A stretch of 64,000 nucleotides of DNA, taken from contig CAWATA010000003.1 in NCBI GenBank assembly GCA_963784885.1, forward strand, positions 62,001 through 126,000, read 5' to 3'. The position numbers and the translations under genes are program-made. The notes beneath the pieces were generated by a model. The model was not told the origin of the DNA. It saw only the letters and a list, made by a program, of their open reading frames with translations, and did no database searches. The DNA comes from RHKX01 sp963784885. GTDB lineage: Bacteria; Actinomycetota; Thermoleophilia; Solirubrobacterales; 70-9. Positions 56,651-64,000 of this stretch are shown in pieces (the first letter of the stretch is position 1; each line of letters starts with the position of its first letter).

Positions 56651-57937
56651 ATGAGCGACCCGGCCGCCCTCCCGCTCAGCCCCGAGGACAAGGCGATCCT
56701 CGATCTCGAGTGCTCCTGGATCGCCGGCCACACCTGCAAGATCGTCTCGCTCGGCCCCGGGGCCCCCGGGGTGGAGCGGTTGCGCGCCCTGATCGGCGAG
56801 CGCATCGCCGGAGTGCCGGAGCTGACCCGCAGGCTCGGCGGGACCGACGCGGAGCCGCTCTGGGTCCCCGACGGCGATTTCGATGTCGATCGCCACGTCC
56901 GGCCCTCCGGTGCCGAGGCGGTCTCCGGCCGCGACGCCGAGCTCGACGAGATCGCCCGGCTCTTCGAGCAGCACCTCGACCGGGATCGCCCGCTCTGGGC
57001 GATCGACGTCGTCCGGCGCGCGGGCGGGGGAACCGTCCTGGTCTGGCGGATCCACCACGCTCTCGCCGACGGCACCGCCGCGATGCGGTTCGCCGAGGCG
57101 CTCCTCTGGGATGCCGATCACGATGCGGGCGGGACCGTCGCGCGCCCGGCCGGTCCCGGCTCACCGGCGAACCCGGGTCGCGAGCATCCCGACGAAGTGC
57201 GCCGCCGCGGTCACCTGGCGGCGTTCATCGAGCGGGAGTTCGCCGGCTCCCTGCACCGTTCGCCCTTCGACGGCGAGATCGGCCCCCGGCGCCGGATCGC
57301 CGTCGCCGAGGTCTCGCTTCCGAAGCTCCACGACGCAGCCGAGAGGCTCGCGGGCGCAACGCTCAACGACGCGGTGCTCGCGGTCGTCGCCGGCTCACTG
57401 CGGCGCTGGTTCGAGCGCCACCACGGCCCGCTCGCCGACTTCCGTGTCCGGGTGCCGGTCAGCCTCCACCACGAGGGCGACGACGCCGGCAACCGGGACT
57501 CCTTCTTCTCGGTTCGCCTGCCACTCGGCGCCGAGGACCCGGTCGAGCGACTCCGGGTCGTCGGCGCCGAGACGAAGGTGCGAAAGCAGGAGCACGACGC
57601 CGAGCGCATCGAGCACACGGTTTCCGAGCTCGGCCGGCACTCCGCGAAGCTCGCCGCGCTGGTCGAGCGAATCGAGGGCAGCCCGCGCGAGTTCGCCGTC
57701 AACGTCTCGAACGTGCGCGGGCCCCGCCGTCCGGTCAGCGTCCTCGGGACGCCGGTCGAGGGCGTCCACTCGATCGCCGAGATCGGGCTTCGCCACGGCC
57801 TGCGGATATCGGCGGTCTCGCTGGCCGACCGCCTCTACTTCGGCTTCAACGCCGACCCGGTCCTCGTTCCCGAAGTCGAGTGGATGGCCGACGGCGTCGA
57901 GCTCGAGGCCGCCGCGCTGATCGACCTCGCCGACTGA
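56651..57937 (+). CDS. Wax-ester synthase/diacylglycerol acyltransferase (WS/DGAT)
   Basis: From ATG 56651 the 428-residue protein has the condensation-like fold of WS/DGAT enzymes, with the active-site HHALADG at residues 135-141 (HHxxxDG) and the C-terminal VSNVRGPRRPVSVLGTPV and FGFNADPVLVPE segments. Such enzymes transfer acyl-CoA to alcohols or diacylglycerol to make storage lipid. It begins MSDPAALPLSPEDKAILDLE, and the N-terminal segment (residues 20-110) includes the WVPDGDFDVDRHVR motif. No other lipid-storage gene is nearby. It is divergent from the flavin reductase. Confidence 0.85.
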   Translation: MSDPAALPLSPEDKAILDLECSWIAGHTCKIVSLGPGAPGVERLRALIGERIAGVPELTRRLGGTDAEPLWVPDGDFDVDRHVRPSGAEAVSGRDAELDEIARLFEQHLDRDRPLWAIDVVRRAGGGTVLVWRIHHALADGTAAMRFAEALLWDADHDAGGTVARPAGPGSPANPGREHPDEVRRRGHLAAFIEREFAGSLHRSPFDGEIGPRRRIAVAEVSLPKLHDAAERLAGATLNDAVLAVVAGSLRRWFERHHGPLADFRVRVPVSLHHEGDDAGNRDSFFSVRLPLGAEDPVERLRVVGAETKVRKQEHDAERIEHTVSELGRHSAKLAALVERIEGSPREFAVNVSNVRGPRRPVSVLGTPVEGVHSIAEIGLRHGLRISAVSLADRLYFGFNADPVLVPEVEWMADGVELEAAALIDLAD

Positions 57938-57940
57938 GGC

Positions 57941-59119
57941 TCAGACCCGGCAGACCGGGATCGTCGGCGCATCGCGATGCGCCTTCTCGGAGGAGCCTTC
58001 GAGATCCGAGATCTGGGTGTAGACGAGTTCCATCGGATCGATGCCGAGCGCCGCATGGTCGTCGGGGCCGAGCCGCTCGATGAGTTGCTTCGAGGCGAGG
58101 CGGAGGCCACCGGCGGCGCACGGCTCGATTCTGGCTCCCTCGTTCACCTCGTCGCCGAGGGCGGTGACCTCGAGCCGGCCGCTGGTCAGCAGCCTGCCGA
58201 CGTACAGGCTCGCCCCCCAGTGGAGGCCGAAGCGAACGCTCACGTCGCCGGGCTCGAGCCGGGACTCCTCGGCGATGCCGGCGGTCGCGGCCTGGATCGC
58301 GCGGGCCGCTTCGATGCACGAACGAGCTGCGCCCGCGTCGGTGCCGTGGGTCTCGCTGAGGAAGAAGGCGGTGACGCCGTCGCCGACATGCTTGCCGACG
58401 ACGCCGCCGTGATCGACGACGATCCGGTCGATCGCGATGCTGAGGTCCCGGATCAGCGAGAAGTACCGGCTGCTCGGCATCCGCCGGGCCAGCGCCGTCG
58501 ACGCCTCGAGGTCGCCGAACATGATCGCCCCCGGGCGCTGCGCCGGGACGATCAGCGAGAGCATCCGCAGGAACAGCCGCTCGTCGCCACTCGCGAGCAT
58601 CGCCAGGACCGCGGCCCCGACGGCTGGCTTGACGATGTTGACCGCCCCGACGTGACTCCCCCCGGCGTCTCTCAGGGGCACCATCAGCGTGTCGTTCAGA
58701 ATCGTCGCGTCGGCGACGCGGATCTCCATCCGGCCGGCGATCACGGGCGGTAGCGGCCTCGCCTCGGAGCCGTCGATCGATTCGTGAAGGTGCTCGCCGG
58801 CGCCATCCTTGATCGCTTCGATCCCGCCCGGATGGACGCTCGCCAGGGCGCCGGCCCACCGCCCGAACCACTCGATCATCGCCTCGCGGGTCGGGCCCGC
58901 CGGCCAGGCGTCACGGACGTCAAGCATTCGCGGCTCGACCATGTGAAGACCCTCGCCGACCTCCGGCAGCTCCTGACCGAGCGAGATCATCAGCCGGTAC
59001 TCGTCGGTGACGCCGTACAGGCGCCAATCGCGGTCGTAGACCTCGGCGGCATACCCGGCGCGGCCGCACCCCTCGAGCGCCTCCGGCAGGAGCGGCTCTT
59101 TCCCGGCGCCGCCGCTCAC
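57941..59119 (-). CDS. Class III adenylate/guanylate cyclase domain protein
   Basis: The 392-residue protein starts at GTG 59119. Residues 1-190 form a sensor-like region with a GVTDEYRLMISLGQELPEVGEG patch. The C-terminal 190 residues are a class III cyclase: IMFGDLEASTALARRM with the first metal Asp, HVGDGVTAFFLSE with the second metal Asp, and ALGDEVNEGARIEPCA with the Asn and Arg transition-state residues. All catalytic positions needed for one homodimeric site appear present. ATP versus GTP specificity was not resolved. It is a candidate cAMP source for the Crp-like regulator at 47685. Confidence 0.85.
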   Translation of the reverse strand: MSGGAGKEPLLPEALEGCGRAGYAAEVYDRDWRLYGVTDEYRLMISLGQELPEVGEGLHMVEPRMLDVRDAWPAGPTREAMIEWFGRWAGALASVHPGGIEAIKDGAGEHLHESIDGSEARPLPPVIAGRMEIRVADATILNDTLMVPLRDAGGSHVGAVNIVKPAVGAAVLAMLASGDERLFLRMLSLIVPAQRPGAIMFGDLEASTALARRMPSSRYFSLIRDLSIAIDRIVVDHGGVVGKHVGDGVTAFFLSETHGTDAGAARSCIEAARAIQAATAGIAEESRLEPGDVSVRFGLHWGASLYVGRLLTSGRLEVTALGDEVNEGARIEPCAAGGLRLASKQLIERLGPDDHAALGIDPMELVYTQISDLEGSSEKAHRDAPTIPVCRV

Positions 59120-59122
59120 GGG

Positions 59123-59989
59123 TCAGGCCCCCAGCACTGCCGCCATCTTGGCCGGGTCGATGCCGAGGTCGCGAACGTCCGCGGCGCCGCGCTCGCTGAC
59201 CATCGGGACCTCGAGGAGCTCCGCCTCCTCCCAGGTCGCGAATGCGACGTCGCCGAAGATGCGGCGGAGCCAGATCAGCGCCGAGCGGACGAACGGCAGC
59301 GGGATGTGGATCGATGGGCGCTCGCGACCGGCGGCTCGGGCGATCAGGCGGGCCTGCTGCTCGTAGGTCAGCAGCTCCGGCCCGGCGAGCTCGAACCGCG
59401 CCGGCGGGCGCTCGAGCGATGCGAGGACGGCCCGCGCCGCGTCCTGGGCCCAGATCGGCTCGTATTCAGCCTGGCCGCGACCGGAGATCGGCAGCAGCGG
59501 CAACAGCGCGAGGCGCCGCATCCAGGTGACCCAGGTGTCGTCGCGGTCGTAGATGATCGAAGGAGCGAAGATCGTCGACTCGAGCGGGGAGGAGCGGACC
59601 CGCTCCTCGGCCAGCGCCTTCGAGCGGAAGAACCGGGTCCGCTGGAAGCTGGTCGCTCCGAGCGCGCTGAAGAACACGAAGCGACGGACGCCCGCGTGCT
59701 CGGCGGCGGCCAGGAGCCGATGGGTGCCGAGGGCGGTTATCTCCTCGACCCGGCGAGGCGGCTGATCGCGGATCGCGGCGGCGAGATGGATCACGGTGTC
59801 GACCCCGCGGACGGCGTGGCGGAGCCCCCGCGGGTCGCCGAGGTCGGCGAGCGAGAGCTGGACGCGGACCCGTTCCGGCCCGAGCCGCCGCGGGTCGCGG
59901 ACCAGGCAGCGGACCTCGTGCCCCTCGTCGAGCAGCATCGGCAGCAGCGCCGAGCCCACGACGCCCGTCCCTCCGGTGAGCAGAATCAT
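59123..59989 (-). CDS. SDR-family NAD(P)-binding protein (complex-I NDUFA9-like)
   Basis: The 288-residue protein starts MILLTGGTGVVGSALL with a Rossmann motif and continues HEVRCLVRDPRRLG, VIHLAAAIRDQPPRR and FVFFSALGATSFQRTRFFRSKALAEERV (the S...RxxK region). This matches atypical SDRs of the NDUFA9/NmrA type, which bind NAD(P) without classical oxidoreductase activity or act on lipids and quinones. It is 3 bases upstream of the cyclase gene on the same strand. Function unknown. Confidence 0.85.
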   Translation of the reverse strand: MILLTGGTGVVGSALLPMLLDEGHEVRCLVRDPRRLGPERVRVQLSLADLGDPRGLRHAVRGVDTVIHLAAAIRDQPPRRVEEITALGTHRLLAAAEHAGVRRFVFFSALGATSFQRTRFFRSKALAEERVRSSPLESTIFAPSIIYDRDDTWVTWMRRLALLPLLPISGRGQAEYEPIWAQDAARAVLASLERPPARFELAGPELLTYEQQARLIARAAGRERPSIHIPLPFVRSALIWLRRIFGDVAFATWEEAELLEVPMVSERGAADVRDLGIDPAKMAAVLGA

Positions 59990-60034
59990 CGTCAGCGAAC
60001 CCTACCCCCGCCGTTCTGCGCCGGCGGCTGTCCC

Positions 60035-60040
60035 TACAAT
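60035..60040 (+). promoter_or_regulatory. -10 box TACAAT of the ferredoxin gene
   Basis: TACAAT lies 66 bases before the TTG start at 60107, giving a leader of about 60 bases that includes the GAGAAGGA ribosome-binding site. Confidence 0.55.
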
Positions 60041-60106
60041 GGTGCCCCCCGCCGGTCGAACGGGACCGGCCCGAAGTGAGCAACCGAACGAGAAGGATTC
60101 CGCACC

Positions 60107-60370
60107 TTGACCTACGTCATCGCAGAGCCGTGCATCGGGGAGAAGGACAACTCGTGCGTCGAGGTCTGCCCTGTCGACTGCATCCATCCGACCCCCGACG
60201 AGCCGGACTACGAGGCGCAGAAGCAGCTCTTCATCGATCCGGACGAGTGCATCGACTGCGACGCCTGCGTCGAGGCCTGCCCGGTGGACGCCTGCTTCGC
60301 CGAGGACCAGCTTCCCGGTGAGTGGGCTCAGTTCGCCCAGCTCAACGCCGACTACTTCGCCAACAAGTAG
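60107..60370 (+). CDS. fdxA: Ferredoxin, 7Fe-type (FdxA)
   Basis: The 87-residue ferredoxin starts at TTG 60107 (MTYVIAEPCIG), preceded by GAGAAGGA. The first cluster motif is CIGEKDNSCVEVCPVDC (an extra spacing before CVEVCP as in 3Fe-4S sites) and the second is CIDCDACVEACPVDAC (4Fe-4S). This layout, with MTYVIAEPC at the start, is that of actinobacterial FdxA proteins that pass electrons to P450s and other oxidoreductases. It overlaps the start of the PAP2 gene by 53 bases if that gene begins at 60318. Confidence 0.92.
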   Translation: MTYVIAEPCIGEKDNSCVEVCPVDCIHPTPDEPDYEAQKQLFIDPDECIDCDACVEACPVDACFAEDQLPGEWAQFAQLNADYFANK

Positions 60371-61259
60371 GTCTCCCGAGTCGTCCGGCGGCCCGCGCGG
60401 CCCGCTTCCGCGCGGGCTGATCGCGCTCTCGGCCGCCTCGGCGGTCGCCGTGATCGGCCTCTATCTGCTCGTCGTCCGGACCTACTGGGGCCAGCGGCTC
60501 GACGAGCACGCATTCGTCGGCCACGACTTCTTCGCGTCCCGGGCGGCGCAGGCGGACAGCTTCCTGCGGATCGTCTCGATCGGTTCGCTGCTGCTGGCGA
60601 TCGCGCTCGTAGCCGCAGTGGCGATCTTCCGCCGGCGCCCGCGGCTCGCGTTCTTCGCCGCCGCCTCGGTCGCCGCCTCCGTCTTCGTCACCGAGGTGCT
60701 GAAGCTGTTCCTGCTCGAGCGCCCGCCGCTCGTCCCGAGCTTCATCTTCGACAACTCCTATCCCTCCGGTCACACCACGGTCGGGATGTCGGTCGCCGTC
60801 GCCGCGATGCTCGTCGTCCCGCGCCGGTTGCTGATCCCGACCGCAATCGGTGCCGGGCTGTTCGGTTCGGCCTTCGGCGTCGCGGTCGTGGCGGCCGGAT
60901 GGCACCGTCCGAGTGACGCGGTCGGCGCCTTCCTCGTCGTCATCGCCGCGGCCGCGGCCTGCGCCGCCCTCGGTCACGTCTTTCCCGATCGCGCCGAGGC
61001 CGAGGACCGCCGCCGCCGTACGGTGCCGCTGCCGCGGATCCGGGTCGGGACGACGGAGCTCGGCCTCCTCGCGCTCGCCCTCGGCGGCCTCGGCCTGTTC
61101 GCGCTGGCCGCGCTGAGCTATCGGGGAATCCCCTGGACGAGCACGAGCGCCGGCTTCCTGCTCTCGGCCGGAGCGATCGTCGTCGCGGGCTTCGCCTCGA
61201 CGCTGACGCTCGCGGCGACGATGCTCACCGCGGAGGACCCGGAGCACCCGGGCGGCTAG
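60318..61259 (+). CDS. PAP2-family phosphatase, integral membrane
   Basis: The 313-residue protein has an N-terminal linker rich in Ser and Pro, then five or six transmembrane helices. The PAP2 catalytic motifs are KLFLLERPPL (KxxxxxxRP, near residue 131), SYPSGHTTVG (PSGH) and GWHRPSDAVGA (the SRxxxxxHxxxD-type end). It dephosphorylates lipid phosphates such as undecaprenyl pyrophosphate or phosphatidic acid. The GTG at 60318 is inside the ferredoxin gene; the next in-frame GTG near 60449 would remove most of the first helix. The overlapping start is thus tentative. A C-terminal 90-residue region adds two more hydrophobic helices. Confidence 0.78.
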   Translation: MSGLSSPSSTPTTSPTSRSPESSGGPRGPLPRGLIALSAASAVAVIGLYLLVVRTYWGQRLDEHAFVGHDFFASRAAQADSFLRIVSIGSLLLAIALVAAVAIFRRRPRLAFFAAASVAASVFVTEVLKLFLLERPPLVPSFIFDNSYPSGHTTVGMSVAVAAMLVVPRRLLIPTAIGAGLFGSAFGVAVVAAGWHRPSDAVGAFLVVIAAAAACAALGHVFPDRAEAEDRRRRTVPLPRIRVGTTELGLLALALGGLGLFALAALSYRGIPWTSTSAGFLLSAGAIVVAGFASTLTLAATMLTAEDPEHPGG

Positions 61260-61286
61260 CGCCGGCGTGTCCGCTTGTGGAGCGTC

Positions 61287-62453
61287 TCAGCCCCCGGCTT
61301 GGACGACGGGCAGCTCGGTTCCGCCGAGCGGCGGCGCCGCTGCCGGCGCGTCGGCAGCGACCGCTTCCATCAGCGGCAGCTCCACCGGCGTCATGGCGAT
61401 GATCCCGCGCGCGGCCTGGCGGATCGCGATCGACGCCGCGGCATCGGGCTCGGCCGTGGCGAGCGGATCGCCGTCGTCGGCGTGCTCTCGCAGCGCCTCC
61501 TCGAGCGGGATCTTGCCGAGCAACGGCACGTCGAGCTCGTCGGCCAGCGTCTGACCGCCACCCTCTCCGAAGATCGTGAACCGCTGGCCGTCGGGCGCGG
61601 TGAAGCCGGACATGTTCTCGATCACCCCGAGGACCTCGAGATCGACCTTGGACGCCATCTCGGCGGCCCGGGCGGCGACGCTCTGGGCGGCCGGCTGCGG
61701 TGTCGTCACGACGAGGATCTTGGCCTGGGGCAGCAGCTGGGCGAGCGTCATCGAGACGTCGCCCGTGCCCGGGGGCAGGTCGAGGAGCAGGTAGTCGAGC
61801 TCGCCCCAGTCGACGTCCTCGAGGAACTGCTGGATCGCCTTGTGGAGCATCGGGCCGCGCCAGACGACGGCGGCGTTCTCCTCGACGAAGAAGCCGATCG
61901 ACATCACCTTGACCCCACTCGGGGACTTCAGCGGGATGATCTTGCGCTCGGCGTTGACCTCGGGGCGGCTGCTGACGCCGAGCATCCTCGGGATCGAGTA
62001 GCCGTAGACGTCGCAGTCGAGGGCGCCGGCGCTCTTGCCCTCGGCGGTCAGCGCCGCGGCGAGGTTCGCGGTCATCGTCGACTTGCCGACCCCGCCCTTG
62101 CCGGAGGCGACGCAGATCACGTTCTTGACCTTCGCCAGCGCGCCCTCGGGAAGCCCGCCGGGACGGCCGAGCTTCTGCTGGAGGCCCTGCTTCTCGCTGT
62201 CGGAGAGGACGTCGAAGCCCACCCCGACGCTGGTGACCCCTTCGACCGCCCCGACGTTGTCGACCACGGCGCGCTCGAACTGGGCGCGGATCGGACAACC
62301 CGGCGTCGTCAGCGAGACGATGACGTCGACCCGCCCGTCGGAGTGGATGTCGATCGAGCGGACCATCTCGAGCTCGACGATCGAGCGGCGCAGCTCGGGG
62401 TCGATCACGGATCGGAGGGCTTCGGTCACCTGTTGTTCGGTCGGTGCTGGCAT
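61287..62453 (-). CDS. Mrp/ApbC-family P-loop ATPase with N-terminal MIP18 domain
   Basis: The 388-residue protein from ATG 62453 has a DUF59/MIP18 domain (residues 1-85, with SLTTPGCPIRAQFE) and a deviant-Walker P-loop ATPase domain with VASGKGGVGKSTMTANLA at 116-133, DCDVYGYSIPRMLG (Walker A'/Mg region) and LLLDLPPGTGD. Mrp proteins carry or insert Fe-S clusters and use a CxxC near the C-terminus. Here that site reads ENMSGFTAPDGQRFTIFG: no cysteine pair is present, so cluster handling must be different or absent. It is preceded by GACAAT 7 bases upstream and may be leaderless. Confidence 0.87.
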   Translation of the reverse strand: MPAPTEQQVTEALRSVIDPELRRSIVELEMVRSIDIHSDGRVDVIVSLTTPGCPIRAQFERAVVDNVGAVEGVTSVGVGFDVLSDSEKQGLQQKLGRPGGLPEGALAKVKNVICVASGKGGVGKSTMTANLAAALTAEGKSAGALDCDVYGYSIPRMLGVSSRPEVNAERKIIPLKSPSGVKVMSIGFFVEENAAVVWRGPMLHKAIQQFLEDVDWGELDYLLLDLPPGTGDVSMTLAQLLPQAKILVVTTPQPAAQSVAARAAEMASKVDLEVLGVIENMSGFTAPDGQRFTIFGEGGGQTLADELDVPLLGKIPLEEALREHADDGDPLATAEPDAAASIAIRQAARGIIAMTPVELPLMEAVAADAPAAAPPLGGTELPVVQAGG

Positions 62454-62543
62454 CCGGTCGATTGTCGCAAAGGCGGTGCGGCGGCGCGGGCCGCGGCCGT
62501 GGGCCGACGAGGACGAGTCCCAGGCGGCACCTGGTCCGACAAA

Positions 62544-62573
62544 GACACAGCGGGCCCGAGGGCCCGCTGTGTC
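62544..62573 (-). terminator. Strong 14-bp hairpin with following T-run
   Basis: GACACAGCGGGCCC (62544-62557) pairs perfectly with GGGCCCGCTGTGTC (62560-62573) over a 2-base loop. On the minus strand it is followed by TTTGTC, which fits a Rho-independent terminator for the histone-like gene transcribed from the right. Confidence 0.7.
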
Positions 62574-62647
62574 GGGGAGGAGAGGTGGGGGTCGATCGAA
62601 ACCGGCCCCCGGGTCTACCCGCGGGATATGAGTGCGGGCAGATCTCT

Positions 62648-62700
62648 CCGGATGCTTCCTCTCGTGGGCGGGCCTCCGGGAGGCCTCGCCCGGCATCCGG
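62648..62700. terminator. Compound stem-loop 11 bases after the histone-like gene
   Basis: CCGGATGC (62648-62655) pairs with GCATCCGG (62693-62700). Inside lie GGCCTCC/GGAGGCC (62671-62685) and a GGGC/GCCC pair. The 53-base structure is next to the histone-like gene's stop on the minus strand. No T-run. It may protect the 3' end or terminate transcription. Confidence 0.55.
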
Positions 62701-62711
62701 GCTAAGTGGTC

Positions 62712-63326
62712 CTAGACCAGCGTGCGAACCCGCTCGCTGACCTCGCGGACGCGCTTCTCGGCCTCGGTCCGGTTGGACTTCAGCGTCGACTCGGCGTCGC
62801 GGCGGCGAGCCTTGACCTCGCGCTCGACCTGCGTGCGGGCCTTCTTGACCTCGCGCTCGACCTGGGTGCGGGTCCGCTTGGCGCGCTGAATGGCGCGCTT
62901 GCGGGCGGTGCCACCCCGGCGCTCGACCTTGTTCAGCTCGCGGCGCAGCTGGGTGCGGACGCGGCGGACCTGAACCTCGCGCTTGTTCGGCGTGTTGAGG
63001 CGGTCCGTGATCTCGTTCAGGCGCTCGGCGGCCGTCAGAGCGGCACCTACCGGAACGTCGATGGCCGTCTCGGCGGCGGCGACGACGTACTCGCCGGCGG
63101 CGTTGACGCCGGCACGCGCCTGGTTGGCCGTTGCGTTGGCGTCGCGAGCGGTGGCCTTGGCCGAGCTCTCGGTCGAGGCGGCGGTGCTGCGCGCACCCTT
63201 CTTCGCGGTCGCGGCGGTCTTCTTGGCCGTGGTCTTGGTCTTGGTGGCCTGAGCCTTCGCCGTGCTCTTGGACTTGTTGCGGGCCGCGCTCTTGGAGCCG
63301 GCCGTGGTCTTGGTGGTGGTAGCCAT
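62712..63326 (-). CDS. Histone-H1-like basic protein with coiled-coil C-terminus
   Basis: The 204-residue protein starts MATTTKTTAGSKSAARNKSK. Residues 1-65 are a low-complexity Lys/Ala/Thr/Ser tail (TAKAQATKTKTTAKKTAATA) like histone H1 or AlgP-type tails. A hydrophobic-leaning segment follows (GEYVVAAAETAIDVPVGAAL, about 80-100), and residues 110-204 are a Lys/Arg/Glu coiled coil (VRRVRTQLRRELNKVERRGG, RTQVEREVKKARTQVEREVK). It lacks HU or Lsr2 domains. A role in nucleoid compaction, or as a granule-binding protein like a phasin, is inferred from composition only. Its upstream region is AT-rich and its 3' side has two strong hairpins. Confidence 0.75.
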   Translation of the reverse strand: MATTTKTTAGSKSAARNKSKSTAKAQATKTKTTAKKTAATAKKGARSTAASTESSAKATARDANATANQARAGVNAAGEYVVAAAETAIDVPVGAALTAAERLNEITDRLNTPNKREVQVRRVRTQLRRELNKVERRGGTARKRAIQRAKRTRTQVEREVKKARTQVEREVKARRRDAESTLKSNRTEAEKRVREVSERVRTLV

Positions 63327-63522
63327 GTGAATTCTCATCCCCTCAGGATGTTGTGGGTTCTATGAATCAGTGCCCGAAATAAGTTCCTTAAAACTAAGGA
63401 TGTTCGAGAGTGTAGCACCGAACGCATGTTCTTACACAAACCCGCAATCGCAGTTACAGAGCCGAGTGTGAGTGTCCTCACAGATCGGCCCGATGCCCGC
63501 GGTGCGGCGCCGCGGGGCGCGC
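63327..63522 (-). other. AT-rich intergenic promoter region of the histone-like gene
   Basis: About 195 bases with lower GC than the rest of the window, between two minus-strand genes. It contains an inverted repeat CCTTA-AAAC-TAAGG (63386-63399). No gene is seen. It likely holds the promoter and operator of the histone-like gene. Confidence 0.5.
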
Positions 63523-64000
63523 CTAGGCGGCGGCGGCCGCGTGCAGCACCCGAGCCGTCCAGGCGCCGGGATCAGTGAGCTCGTCGAGTTCCGGAAGCTC
63601 TCCCGGGCCGTCCCAGGCGACGTTCAGGCCGTCGATCCCGGCCTCGGCGACGATCGCGTCGCAGAAGCGCTTGCCCTGCTCGTACTGCCGCAGCTTCAAC
63701 TCGAAGCCGAACAGCCAGGAGAGCAGTCGCGCCGGGACGCTGCGGTTGCGCCGGCGCCGGTCGAGCCGCCCGCGCATCGCTGCAACGGCGGGGCCGAGCT
63801 CGTCCCCGGCCGCGTCCATGACGTGTTCGGCGTACCCCTCGATCGACGCCATCGCGGCCTGGACCCGGTTGATCGTCTCGACCGACTCGGCCGCGGCCAG
63901 CAGGCTGACCGGGTCGGACGCGCGGACCTCGGCGAGCAGCTTGCGGGGGTCGCTGCTCGCCATTCGCTTCGCGCGGTCGAGGATCTCACCGGTGGGGAGC
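63523..64000 (-). CDS. Zincin_2 (DUF2342)-family zinc-dependent metalloprotease, C-terminal part
   Basis: The frame is open from the right edge, reading GEILDRAKRMASSDPRKLLAE, and ends at 63523. The visible 158 codons contain MASIEGYAEHVMDAAGDELGP, a GFELKLRQYEQGKRFCDAIV segment and a C-terminal PELDELTDPGAWTARVL, the C-terminal signature of the zincin_2 family, long labelled coenzyme-F420-biosynthesis-associated. The family's HExxH zinc site lies in the part beyond this window, so activity cannot be checked here. Function in the family is unclear. Confidence 0.8.
   Translation of the reverse strand, partial: LPTGEILDRAKRMASSDPRKLLAEVRASDPVSLLAAAESVETINRVQAAMASIEGYAEHVMDAAGDELGPAVAAMRGRLDRRRRNRSVPARLLSWLFGFELKLRQYEQGKRFCDAIVAEAGIDGLNVAWDGPGELPELDELTDPGAWTARVLHAAAAA

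Noticed and set aside
1..64000. CRISPR arrays, insertion sequences, prophage, toxin-antitoxin or biosynthetic cluster
   Set aside because: No regularly spaced repeats, transposase, integrase, phage structural gene, or large synthase was found on reading the window.

Overview
This is a GC-rich (about 70%), gene-dense chromosomal window with no insertion sequence, prophage or CRISPR array. The gene set is actinobacterial: WhiB-free but with a fused PafB/PafC regulator, an Lhr helicase, a 7Fe-type ferredoxin, a WS/DGAT acyltransferase, a CIRCE-controlled groESL, and secreted proteins ending in Lys-rich tails. Together with frequent GTG/TTG starts and many start codons sitting 6-7 bases after a TANNNT box (leaderless mRNAs), this points to a deep-branching actinobacterium, most likely Thermoleophilia/Solirubrobacterales. 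That taxonomic call is inference.

Layout. 1-2.8 kb: a partial epimerase, a nucleotide-sugar dehydrogenase and a membrane protein. 2.8-4.6 kb: minus-strand RibD-like reductase, HAD hydrolase and winged-helix regulator. 4.8-8.0 kb: sucCD and an aminotransferase. 8.1-8.7 kb: two tandem small paralogous basic proteins of unknown function. 8.8-12.0 kb: DtxR-type metalloregulator and cytochrome bd oxidase (cydAB). 12.1-20 kb: SHOCT protein, a long nested hairpin, a secreted CocE/NonD hydrolase, HAD phosphatase, cupin, divergent dihydropteroate synthase and an MrfA-like helicase; then tRNA-Phe. 20.2-22.8 kb: a small regulatory cluster of NTF2-like protein, two TetR regulators and an MBL hydrolase, with recognisable operators. 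22.9-26.9 kb: a translationally coupled stress-type operon (phosphoribosyltransferase-hydrolase fusion, erythromycin-esterase-like protein, site-2 protease with CBS domains).

27-33.8 kb: OB/HD hydrolase, small membrane protein, PafBC fusion, MBL hydrolase, flavin/F420 oxidase-like protein, and a secreted seven-repeat beta-propeller. 33.9-37.4 kb: complete dTDP-L-rhamnose operon rmlA-rmlD-rmlB-rmlC, every junction overlapping by 4 nt. 37.4-48.9 kb: Lhr helicase, methyltransferase, M23 peptidase, flippase-like protein, ABC exporter, Nei-type glycosylase, Crp-family regulator and ASCH protein. 49-52.6 kb: a truncated SRPBCC remnant, an OYE-family oxidoreductase, and groES-groEL with a promoter, CIRCE and a second perfect inverted repeat of HAIR-like geometry. 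52.7-60 kb: diguanylate cyclase, DUF1611/M20/flavin-reductase operon, WS/DGAT, class III nucleotide cyclase and SDR. 60.1-64 kb: ferredoxin, PAP2 phosphatase, Mrp/ApbC ATPase lacking the CxxC motif, a histone-H1-like basic protein flanked by strong hairpins, and the C-terminal part of a zincin_2 metalloprotease running off the right edge.

Most of the window is housekeeping. The items most worth a second look are the tandem small proteins, the inverted repeat abutting the groES -35 box, the long hairpin at 12.9 kb, the leaderless-start signature, the PRTase-hydrolase operon, and the histone-H1-like protein. No clearly new defence or biosynthetic system was seen. No stretch over 300 bases lacks a gene.
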